Below are positions 16,484 through 22,777 of a DNA stretch of 45,414 nt, one piece after another. This DNA comes from a virus. The notes beneath the pieces are model-generated. The model did no database searches. It was not told the DNA's origin and was given only the letters and a program-made list of their open reading frames with translations. Each line of letters starts with the position of its first letter. Position 1 is the stretch's first letter. Location of the stretch: positions 1 to 45,414 of IMG/VR virus record IMGVR_UViG_3300022707_003995, one strand, 5' to 3'. Position numbers and translations under genes: made by a program.

Positions 16484-17425
16484 CTAATTGCAGCGTTCGT
16501 CAGCAAAGATTGATTGCCTGGGTTCATCTCTGAATGATTGAGGCAGATAGTTCCATCTTGCATCAATTACCCAGTCCATGTTTGGATTCCAAGCACCACT
16601 ATGCACCATTACAAAGTCGTCAGTCCACACATGAGTATACCCTTCATATTCTGTTGTGACTTTTACATCATAACAAAAGTTCGGGTAAAATAGAGGATAT
16701 ATCATATCATCTATTTCTACATGTATTGTACCTCCCAGTTCTGATTTGAGATTTACAGACCGTAAGATTAGATCATCTCTTGATATTTCAAGAGTAACAT
16801 CTGCACCTACAAGTGCTGTATTATTTCTGACACTATACACATAGCCATCAAACTCGAACTTGTCGTTAAGATATAACGAGTTGAATGATTGTGATGATTT
16901 GAGTGCCATCAGAAATGATTGGTCAGAATCTCTCGAAAGAGAGTCTGGAACGTCCCATTTTGTAATGTCTGCACCTACTGAGCTAATTGGCTCTGTACCT
17001 GATATGATAGTTTCTGCAATAGATTCATCGATAGATTCCTCTATTTCAATTGGTTCTTCACTTAGTTCTGGTAGTATGTAAGATATGCCTATAAACCGAT
17101 ATACTGTATCACTTGTGAGTACAAGTAATTTGTATTGTTCATCAGATATAGGATGAGCAAATACCAGTATGCCTGATTCAAGGTTTCTCATGGAAAAACC
17201 GCCAGAATTGTAGTGTCTAACCACACTATCAAAGTGCTTTGATATTCCCGTATCACTTTGTAGAATAATGATATTATTGGTATCATCATCTGCAATGAAT
17301 ATTTCACGAGTTTCATCATAACCACTTATAGTACGTGTAGGTTCTGCTTGTGCAGTATCTACTGTTGATATTATCATCAGTATAGCTGCTACTGCAATCA
17401 GTGATGTTGTTTGTTTCGCTTTTAT
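16484..17425 (-). CDS. Secreted protein, apparent ATA start
   Basis: The first standard in-frame start is the ATG at 17377, but that would cut the signal peptide in half. Reading back from it gives KAKQTTSLIAVAAILMIIST and a cleavage site at AQA, a complete signal peptide. It begins at ATA (17425-17423), 7 nt after a perfect SD (GGAGGTGAA, 17439-17431). An in-frame stop lies just upstream. The mature protein (about 285 residues) is acidic and beta-rich, with a Glu/Ser/Ile-rich linker and a C-terminal Ig-like part (EFDGYVYSVRNNTALVGADV). It resembles secreted archaeal proteins. It is on the strand opposite to all its neighbours. Confidence 0.7.
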   Translation of the reverse strand: MKAKQTTSLIAVAAILMIISTVDTAQAEPTRTISGYDETREIFIADDDTNNIIILQSDTGISKHFDSVVRHYNSGGFSMRNLESGILVFAHPISDEQYKLLVLTSDTVYRFIGISYILPELSEEPIEIEESIDESIAETIISGTEPISSVGADITKWDVPDSLSRDSDQSFLMALKSSQSFNSLYLNDKFEFDGYVYSVRNNTALVGADVTLEISRDDLILRSVNLKSELGGTIHVEIDDMIYPLFYPNFCYDVKVTTEYEGYTHVWTDDFVMVHSGAWNPNMDWVIDARWNYLPQSFRDEPRQSIFADERCN

Positions 17426-17508
17426 TTTATTTCACCTCCAATTTCTCTCTGAAAGTTAACGTATTTTTTAACACAAGTTAATAATATTATTCTATTAACT
17501 TAAACTTT

Positions 17509-17544
17509 ACTACACACATAACTACACACATAACTACACACATA
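17509..17544. repeat. 12-bp tandem repeat in a divergent promoter region
   Basis: ACTACACACATA occurs three times in a row, followed by ACTATATATATAAC, which serves as TATA box for the gene at 17576. The repeat lies between divergent genes (17425 minus, 17576 plus), a place for an iterated operator. AT-rich GTTAAC-type motifs fill 17445-17505. Confidence 0.6.
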
Positions 17545-17575
17545 ACTATATATATAACAATAATTATAAAATAAT

Positions 17576-18481
17576 ATGGAATTAAAAGCATTTCACAATA
17601 ACCCACAAATTCAAAAAGAGCTTCTAGACAGAGTTCAAGGTCATTATGATGCTGATGAAATTATTCATGGTGTTTATTGGGAAAATGGTAAAGGTTGTGC
17701 ATATGGTTGTATGACACATTCTAGTAACCATAAAGATTTAGAATTATTGTATGGGATTCCAGAATGGCTCGGTAGATTAATAGATGTTTTGTTTGAAGGA
17801 ATGAATAATAAATATTCTAAAGAATTTGTTCTTGATTTTGCAAAGACAGTATGTAGCCCATCTTTTTTAGGTTTTGATAACTGGCAGTATATTTATCATC
17901 AACTGTGCATCTTTTTTTTATCTAATGTTTGTAGAAACATAGACCATCCCATAGTAAAACAAGTTATCTCTGACGTTATAATTTTACATAAAACAAAAGA
18001 ACAAAATAAAGAAAAATGGTCTACTGCTAGGTCTACTGCTAGGTCTACTGCTAGGTCTGCTGAGTCTGCTGCTAGGTCTGCTAGGTCTGCTGCTGAGTCT
18101 GCTGAGTCTGCTGAGTCTGCTGCTTGGTCTGCTGAGTCTGCTGCTAGGTCTGCTAGGTCTGCTGCTTGGTCTGCTGAGTCTGCTGCTGAGTCTACTGCTG
18201 AGTCTGCTGCTTGGTCTGCTGAGTCTGCTGCTAGGTCTGCTAGGTCTGCTGCTTGGTCTGCTGAGTCTACTGCTAGGTCTGCTGAGTCTACTGCTAGGTC
18301 TGCTGAGTCTGCTGCTAGGTCTGCTGAGTCTGCTGCTAGGTCTGCTTGGTCTGATTGGTCTGCTGAGTCTACTGCTGAGTCTGCTGCTAGGTCTGCTGCT
18401 AGGTCTGCTAGGTCTGCTAGGTCTGCTGCTTACAAATCAATTGCAGATAAACTCTTAGAATTATTAAGAAATAAATCATGA
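17576..18481 (+). CDS. Ser-Ala repeat protein
   Basis: This 301-residue protein has an N-terminal domain of about 145 residues. It includes GYGIPEWLGRLIDVLFEGM-like sequence (IPEWLGRLIDVLFEG at about residues 61-75) and a conserved GKGCAYGC stretch. It continues with about 137 residues of S-A-R, S-A-E, S-A-A-R and S-A-A-W units and a closing helix (KSIADKLLELLRN). Alanine-rich repeat proteins with this same N-terminal domain and closing helix are widespread in phages, function unknown. The repeat would form one long helix or coil. DNA of the repeat is nearly all TCTGCT plus AGG/GAG/TGG, which favours slippage. Confidence 0.8.
   Translation: MELKAFHNNPQIQKELLDRVQGHYDADEIIHGVYWENGKGCAYGCMTHSSNHKDLELLYGIPEWLGRLIDVLFEGMNNKYSKEFVLDFAKTVCSPSFLGFDNWQYIYHQLCIFFLSNVCRNIDHPIVKQVISDVIILHKTKEQNKEKWSTARSTARSTARSAESAARSARSAAESAESAESAAWSAESAARSARSAAWSAESAAESTAESAAWSAESAARSARSAAWSAESTARSAESTARSAESAARSAESAARSAWSDWSAESTAESAARSAARSARSARSAAYKSIADKLLELLRNKS
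18116..18268. repeat. 66-bp duplication inside the Ser-Ala repeat
   Basis: The unit at 18116-18181 recurs at 18203-18268. It encodes SAAWSAESAARSARSAAWSA and two or so residues more in both copies. It sits on top of the 9- and 12-bp repeat pattern that runs from 18019 to 18432, and shows recent recombination or slippage. Confidence 0.75.
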
Positions 18482-18594
18482 AAATTCATATTAAATGTCC
18501 TTGGTGTGACTACAAATTTAATACTCATAAAATGTTAGAGGTACAATGTGGAGAATGCGATAAAAGATTTGCAGTAAAGGAGAATATAGATTAA
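18478..18594 (+). CDS. Zinc-ribbon microprotein
   Basis: This 38-residue protein has two CxxC pairs (CPWC and CGEC), spaced as in a zinc ribbon. The ATG overlaps the stop of the Ser-Ala repeat gene (ATGA). It is the partner gene in that operon and may bind nucleic acid or the repeat protein. Confidence 0.65.
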   Translation: MKIHIKCPWCDYKFNTHKMLEVQCGECDKRFAVKENID

Positions 18595-18691
18595 GATGAT
18601 TCTAAAACTGTCTATGAGTTTGACATTAAAGAAAAGTGACTTGAAATGACAAAACGCAATATTTTTTAGTATGTTAAATATTTAATTAATA

Positions 18692-19003
18692 TTGAGTAAA
18701 GAAGAATCGCCTGTGACGCAAGCATTAATACCAGATCAACAGTACCAACAAATGTTTTCTAAACTATCTACACAATTCAAAACTCCTCTTAGAAATATAC
18801 TAGGTGAAACACAAGAAGTAGTACAAAACATTACCTCAAACTTGATTGATCAACTCGTCAGAACCAATATTGCTCTAAAAGACTCAAATGAGAAGGTTAT
18901 ACATTTACAAAAACTATGCACAGATAACAATATTCTTTTCATGCCTAAATCTCCAAACAGAAAAGAACGTAGAGCAACAGATAGAAAAGCCAAAAAAATC
19001 TAA
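18692..19003 (+). CDS. Hypothetical helical protein with basic tail
   Basis: This 103-residue protein has a long amphipathic helix region (residues 15-80) and an NRKERRATDRKAKK tail. An A/T-rich TTAAATATTTAATTAAT region precedes it. The TTG start falls inside ATTGAG, a string also present in the recurrent virion promoter element. The basic tail suggests nucleic-acid binding. No family recognised. Confidence 0.6.
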   Translation: MSKEESPVTQALIPDQQYQQMFSKLSTQFKTPLRNILGETQEVVQNITSNLIDQLVRTNIALKDSNEKVIHLQKLCTDNNILFMPKSPNRKERRATDRKAKKI

Positions 19004-19048
19004 TAATTAGATATTAAATACAAGTCATTTTTAACTAAATAGAGACAC

Positions 19049-19339
19049 ATGCCAGAATCTACTCCCTTAATTGGATTATTAATCTCAATAATGGGAGTAA
19101 TATCTATTATATCCTACAAATTTTATCGTGATTCTAAAAAAGATTATACCATGTCTGGATTTGACAAGGGAAAAATCGAAACAAGTATGACATATTTTAA
19201 AGATGAACTTGTACACGTCAAACAATTGATACAAGATATAGTAAATGATGTTGAGAAAGGTCATATAGATTATGACTCTATTCAAAAACAGATAGCAGAC
19301 ATTCGTGAAAGGTTAGCTAGAGTTGAGGGACCGCGTTAA
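19049..19339 (+). CDS. Membrane-anchored coiled-coil protein
   Basis: This 96-residue protein has one N-terminal transmembrane helix (about residues 6-23). A charged linker and a C-terminal coiled coil follow (ELVHVKQLIQDIV to IRERLARVE). This topology is shared by several phage lysis accessory and holin-like proteins, but also by many small membrane factors. Its stop overlaps the next start (TAATG), so it is co-translated with the polytopic membrane protein. Confidence 0.65.
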   Translation: MPESTPLIGLLISIMGVISIISYKFYRDSKKDYTMSGFDKGKIETSMTYFKDELVHVKQLIQDIVNDVEKGHIDYDSIQKQIADIRERLARVEGPR

Positions 19340-20139
19340 TGAGTAACAATCTAAGCAAAGAAAATCTACTAATGTTGTCTATATTTGCAATATTTTTTGC
19401 TGTAATTGTGTTATTTTATGCAGATTCCATTCATGATGATGTGTACGGGATGATCTACATGTCACCGATCATATTGTGTATTGTATTATCCTTCTCTCTA
19501 TTTAGACGGTATAAAAAAACACGCAACTTTTCTTTGGGTTTTCTTTTTGTAGGGTTGGCAAATTTATCTTTGTTAATTGCCGAATTTTTGTGGCTTTTAA
19601 TGTCATATCTTGAAATCAAACAATATGAATCATATCCAGACATATTCTACATTGGGTATGCCATATCATCATTAGTTTTTCCTTGGTTTATCTTAAAACA
19701 TTACAAAATACATTTTACTAGAATGTCTTTTACCATAAAAAAACAAAAGATACATCTTATCTCAATACAACATCTCACAATATTGTTAATCACCATAATT
19801 GGAGTTCTATTTTATGTGATATTATCATATGATGTGATGGAATCCCCCTCTTTTGCGTTAGGTTTGACATTTGTGTCTCTAAGTAGTATGTTGGTGGGAA
19901 TAAGCATCATAACTATGATTACTCTTAAAAATACCAATATATTCACAGTTTGGATAATTATTACATTTTCATTTTTTATTAGTGGAATAACTGATATTTG
20001 GTATTATGCCAATGAAAATACAACTGGGTGGAATGCCAATAGTTGGACTAATATTGTATGGTTTGTCTCATATTTGATTCTCATATTTGCTCTAAATAAG
20101 CAAAATTATCTATACATTACAAAAAGAGACAATAATTAG
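19339..20139 (+). CDS. Polytopic membrane protein
   Basis: This 266-residue protein has seven or eight hydrophobic helices (about residues 10-27, 36-53, 66-89, 103-118, 143-164, 173-196, 203-217, 239-252). It has few charged residues except at the loop ends. The general look is of the N-terminal membrane sensor part of archaeal histidine kinases, without any kinase part. It is probably host-derived. It may be a signalling decoy or part of cell exit. The neighbours are also membrane proteins. Confidence 0.65.
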   Translation: MSNNLSKENLLMLSIFAIFFAVIVLFYADSIHDDVYGMIYMSPIILCIVLSFSLFRRYKKTRNFSLGFLFVGLANLSLLIAEFLWLLMSYLEIKQYESYPDIFYIGYAISSLVFPWFILKHYKIHFTRMSFTIKKQKIHLISIQHLTILLITIIGVLFYVILSYDVMESPSFALGLTFVSLSSMLVGISIITMITLKNTNIFTVWIIITFSFFISGITDIWYYANENTTGWNANSWTNIVWFVSYLILIFALNKQNYLYITKRDNN

Positions 20140-20222
20140 AATTTCTTGATATAATGTATATATGCCATGATTTTTTTAGTAAATATAATGATACAAGATA
20201 ACATTACAGAAGAGATGATATT

Positions 20223-20648
20223 TTGCAAGTATTAGGTTTCGATCCTGTATCAGTTACAATTGCAATCTGTATAATTGGTATATCATATAGAATACTTACT
20301 GGAATGGCAGGAAAGAGCTGGAAAGAGTTCAATCCTACTATGGCATTGACTACATTCATGTTAGGTATTATAACTTCTATTGGATTAGTCGCCCCAGTAA
20401 TTGATGCACTACCTGATAATCTTAGCTCTACTCTACAAATGGCAGCAGTAGTTGGTCAGATTGGTCTAATAATGGGAATTGATGCAGGTGTACGAAAAGG
20501 TCAAAAGGTAGCTCAATCAATCAAAGATAAAAAAGAGCAAAACCTGTTAGAAGAAGAACCAGAACCTATAGATGATTCAGCAGATTTACCACCAGGTAAA
20601 AATCAAGATACGCCTATATCGACTACAACAACGGGAAAACTAACATAA
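20223..20648 (+). CDS. Three-span membrane protein, holin candidate
   Basis: This 141-residue protein has a TTG start and three hydrophobic segments (about residues 7-24, 40-58, 71-88). A charged, Pro/Glu/Thr-rich cytoplasmic tail follows. Three spans, a charged tail and a small size are class I holin features, and the cluster with two other membrane proteins supports a lysis role. No endolysin is recognised nearby, so this is only a candidate. Confidence 0.55.
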   Translation: MQVLGFDPVSVTIAICIIGISYRILTGMAGKSWKEFNPTMALTTFMLGIITSIGLVAPVIDALPDNLSSTLQMAAVVGQIGLIMGIDAGVRKGQKVAQSIKDKKEQNLLEEEPEPIDDSADLPPGKNQDTPISTTTTGKLT

Positions 20649-20962
20649 TGTATTTCTCCAAAATAGCAGATAGAGACACATACAATTCACTTGTTAAAAC
20701 AGTGGGTGACAAAGCAATGATTCTAGTAGCCACAAAGACCTCACGTAGAACTCTAAGAAAAGGAAAGACTCAGTACATTTATTCTATGGATAACACCAAA
20801 GGCATCTATTATAACGAGTCAAAAAATGGAGTAGTCTTTGTTCCTATGGCTAGACGAGAGGTAAATATGAAAAAACATTATGATCTTTATTGTGTAGATC
20901 CTTTGAATAGAGCAGAACTAGAGTATCTAAAGTTACACCCACACATCAAACTGGTGAAATAA
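20648..20962 (+). CDS. Hypothetical basic protein
   Basis: This 104-residue protein is Lys/Arg/Tyr-rich and beta-prone, with a middle segment ATKTSRRTLRKGKTQYIYSM. It is coupled to the membrane gene before it (overlapping TAATG) and to the small gene after it. No family is recognised. The basic character suggests contact with nucleic acid. Confidence 0.6.
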   Translation: MYFSKIADRDTYNSLVKTVGDKAMILVATKTSRRTLRKGKTQYIYSMDNTKGIYYNESKNGVVFVPMARREVNMKKHYDLYCVDPLNRAELEYLKLHPHIKLVK

Positions 20963-21138
20963 TGGTAATTCATGAGGAAAACAGAAAGGAGAAACTAGAT
21001 GTCTCATATAATTTGTTTGGAATTAGTGCTGATGTATGTCAGTTAGCAAGGGCATATCTGCGTAGTGAATCTAAAGGAGTAAGTAAGAACATTACGCAAA
21101 TAATACATAAACTTGAGAGTATCAGCAAAAGAATTTAG
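20962..21138 (+). CDS. Small helical protein
   Basis: A 58-residue protein, ATG in a TAATG overlap with the preceding stop. It is helix-rich and charged, ending in QIIHKLESISKRI. Helix spacing could fit an RHH- or HTH-like mini protein but no motif is clear. It closes the 20223-21138 chain. Confidence 0.6.
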   Translation: MVIHEENRKEKLDVSYNLFGISADVCQLARAYLRSESKGVSKNITQIIHKLESISKRI

Positions 21139-21215
21139 TAACCTAATTTTTTGTTATAAAAATACATTAGATTATATGCGATCAGTTCCTAGTAGATGAT
21201 ACGGGAATAAATACA

Positions 21216-21339
21216 CACGCCAAGCCCCTTTGGTAAGGGACCTGACGTGCGAGAACCCCTGAAGGCTCTCTGTATGACAACCAAGTTCCCAGACAAATTG
21301 CTTAGAAATGAATAAGGAGTTTATTCTTAGTTGCCATAC
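21216..21339 (+). ncRNA. Structured RNA candidate
   Basis: Four paired elements in a row in the only long non-coding stretch on the plus strand. CACG/CGTG (21216-19 with 21246-49) encloses a CCCTT-TGGT-AAGGG hairpin. GAGA/TCTC pairs 21251-54 with 21267-70. A long stem GTATGaCAAC/GTTGcCATAC (21272-81 with 21330-39) encloses a GAATAA-GGAGT-TTATTC hairpin. G+C is locally much higher than around it. CTGA occurs twice, as in box D motifs, but no clear box C was found. Strand is unproven. It could be a leader of the gene at 21478 or a free viral RNA. Confidence 0.6.
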
Positions 21340-21464
21340 AATTTTAATACATAAAATTTGGTTATAAAATTACTTGTAAAATTAATTAAACAAAAGTTAA
21401 AGTAATAAATAGTAATAAAGACTTATTAAGTTGTTAAACTAATAGTTTGTGCTTAGAAATGAAT
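21299..21464. repeat. 15-bp direct repeat flanking the RNA candidate and an SD
   Basis: TGCTTAGAAATGAAT occurs at 21299-21313, inside the RNA candidate, and at 21450-21464, just before the GGAG of the next gene. Both copies are followed by GGAG within 3 nt. Between them, 21340-21449 is AT-rich with TATA-like strings and no gene. Confidence 0.7.
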
Positions 21465-21477
21465 GGAGTAGAACAAT

Positions 21478-21714
21478 CTGAAAACTTTTAGTATCGAGGA
21501 ATCAACACTGAATAGTGTTATAGAAACTATTCCCAAACTTGTCACCTCCAAATACAAGTTACTTGGTATTGATATTTCAGATCTCCAAGTCCTCGGTAGA
21601 AATGCTTTTGCATATTTTACAAAGTATCCACCTACCGAGGAACAAATTATCTCAATCTCAAATGTAAGTTCAGGAAATAAGACTCTTCAAAAAATTGTGG
21701 AGGCAAAGAAATGA
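21478..21714 (+). CDS. Hypothetical protein, CTG start
   Basis: This 78-residue protein has no ATG, GTG or TTG upstream of its conserved-looking body; an in-frame TAG lies at 21469. CTG at 21478 is 9 nt after GGAG (21465-21468) and gives a sensible start (MKTFSIEESTLNSV). A competing ATG at 21459 is out of frame and stops after ten codons. An indel at A4 or T4 (21481-21489) is the alternative. The stop overlaps the next ATG. The protein is helical, with a KYPPTEEQI turn. No family recognised. Confidence 0.6.
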   Translation: MKTFSIEESTLNSVIETIPKLVTSKYKLLGIDISDLQVLGRNAFAYFTKYPPTEEQIISISNVSSGNKTLQKIVEAKK

Positions 21715-22553
21715 ATCCATTCTCCAAACCAATCACATTTTCAGAGAAAAAACTAAATCATTTTTACTGTATAGAAAAAGATGGAGAATATATCAAAATA
21801 GAATCACCGAAAAAAGGTGACAAAGTTTTTGAAGTAGCCACTGTATCGGGAGGCTCAAATTTAGAGAAAAAATCACTAATATTACAAATTCCAATTCCTT
21901 TATGTGAAAAACATCAACATGATGGAGTATCATTTGGAGTAAAGACGTGTAGTGGTTGGGAATATATTGTAATTCCCACACAATTAGGATCTTTAAGGTG
22001 TAGAGAGTGTCATGATGAATTATTTATTCCTCAACCATACCTACGTTCTGCTAACCTACGTTCTGCTGACCTGAGTTATGCTAACCTGAGTTATGCTAAC
22101 CTGAGTTATGCTAACCTGAGTTATGCTAACCTGAGTTCTGCTGATCTGAGTTCTGCTGACCTACGTTATGCTGACCTACGTTCTGCTAACCTACGTTCTG
22201 CTAACCTACGTTCTGCTGATCTGAGTTATGCTGACCTACGTTCTGCTGATCTGAGTTATGCTGACCTACGTTCTGCTGATCTGAGTTATGCTGACCTACG
22301 TTCTGCTGATCTGAGTTATGCTGACCTGAGTTCTGCTGACCTGAGTTATGCTGACCTGAGTTCTGCTAACCTACGTTCTGCTGACCTGAGTTATGCTGAC
22401 CTGAGTTCTGCTGACCTACGTTCTGCTGATCTGAGTTCTGCTAAAAACATCAACGAGTCATTTAACCTTGATACGGTGTATTGGGATAAATTTACAATTA
22501 TAGACAAACAATTCAAAAAATTACTAAATAAAAGAGGTTTTTTACAAACATGA
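21711..22553 (+). CDS. Pentapeptide-repeat protein with zinc-binding head
   Basis: This 280-residue protein has an N-terminal domain (about residues 1-105) with Cys/His pairs (CEKH and CREC) likely to bind zinc. It continues with 27 consecutive pentapeptides of the type L-S/R-S/Y-A-D/N (about residues 111-245) and a short helical tail. The repeats form a right-handed square beta-helix. In the Qnr and MfpA branch such proteins mimic DNA and bind gyrase. Here the target is unknown. Repeat DNA is in near-perfect 15-bp units. It overlaps both neighbours (ATGA), so it belongs to the replication operon. Confidence 0.85.
   Translation: MNPFSKPITFSEKKLNHFYCIEKDGEYIKIESPKKGDKVFEVATVSGGSNLEKKSLILQIPIPLCEKHQHDGVSFGVKTCSGWEYIVIPTQLGSLRCRECHDELFIPQPYLRSANLRSADLSYANLSYANLSYANLSYANLSSADLSSADLRYADLRSANLRSANLRSADLSYADLRSADLSYADLRSADLSYADLRSADLSYADLSSADLSYADLSSANLRSADLSYADLSSADLRSADLSSAKNINESFNLDTVYWDKFTIIDKQFKKLLNKRGFLQT
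22028..22444. repeat. 15-bp tandem repeats in the pentapeptide gene
   Basis: About 27 units, mostly CTACGTTCTGCTGAC or CTGAGTTATGCTGAC with AAC and GAT variants. Higher-order 30-bp alternation is visible from about 22216 to 22330, a sign of recent expansion. Confidence 0.85.
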
Positions 22554-22777
22554 TTAAAAGAAATTTCCCTTACATACGCCTCACAAGCCAAAGCATAAAG
22601 GGTAATTATTATCATGCCTATTCATCCTCAGATGATAACGCAAAACGAGGGTATCAAATTTTCATATCTACAACTGATGAAAAACCTGATAACTGTGATT
22701 GTATGGCTTTTATTTATAATCTGCCCTGTTATCATCTGATTAGAGCCCGTGAATTAGAGGTGATTCTCTCTGCCTGA
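22550..22777 (+). CDS. SWIM zinc-finger protein
   Basis: This 75-residue protein has C49-x-C51-x8-C60-x-H62, the SWIM pattern, inside CDCMAFIYNLPCYHL. SWIM fingers bind DNA or protein and occur in recombination factors (Sws1/Shu2) and in archaeal and plant proteins. It lies directly before an RPA-like gene and near a resolvase gene. Its start overlaps the pentapeptide gene stop and its end overlaps the next start, so a role in viral recombination is plausible. Confidence 0.75.
   Translation: MIKRNFPYIRLTSQSIKGNYYHAYSSSDDNAKRGYQIFISTTDEKPDNCDCMAFIYNLPCYHLIRARELEVILSA

Noticed and set aside
16860-17081. Plus-strand frame opposite the secreted-protein gene
   Set aside because: Mirror of the Glu/Ser/Ile-rich linker; the minus-strand frame has SD, signal peptide and domain structure.
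18019-18432. Non-coding satellite or CRISPR-like array
   Set aside because: The frame is open throughout and the start and closing helix fit a known type of phage repeat protein.
21181-21345. tRNA gene
   Set aside because: No T-loop GTTCRA consensus, no acceptor stem with 7 bp and no cloverleaf spacing.
22028-22444. CRISPR-like array
   Set aside because: Units are 15 bp, contiguous and in frame, without spacers. They encode pentapeptides.
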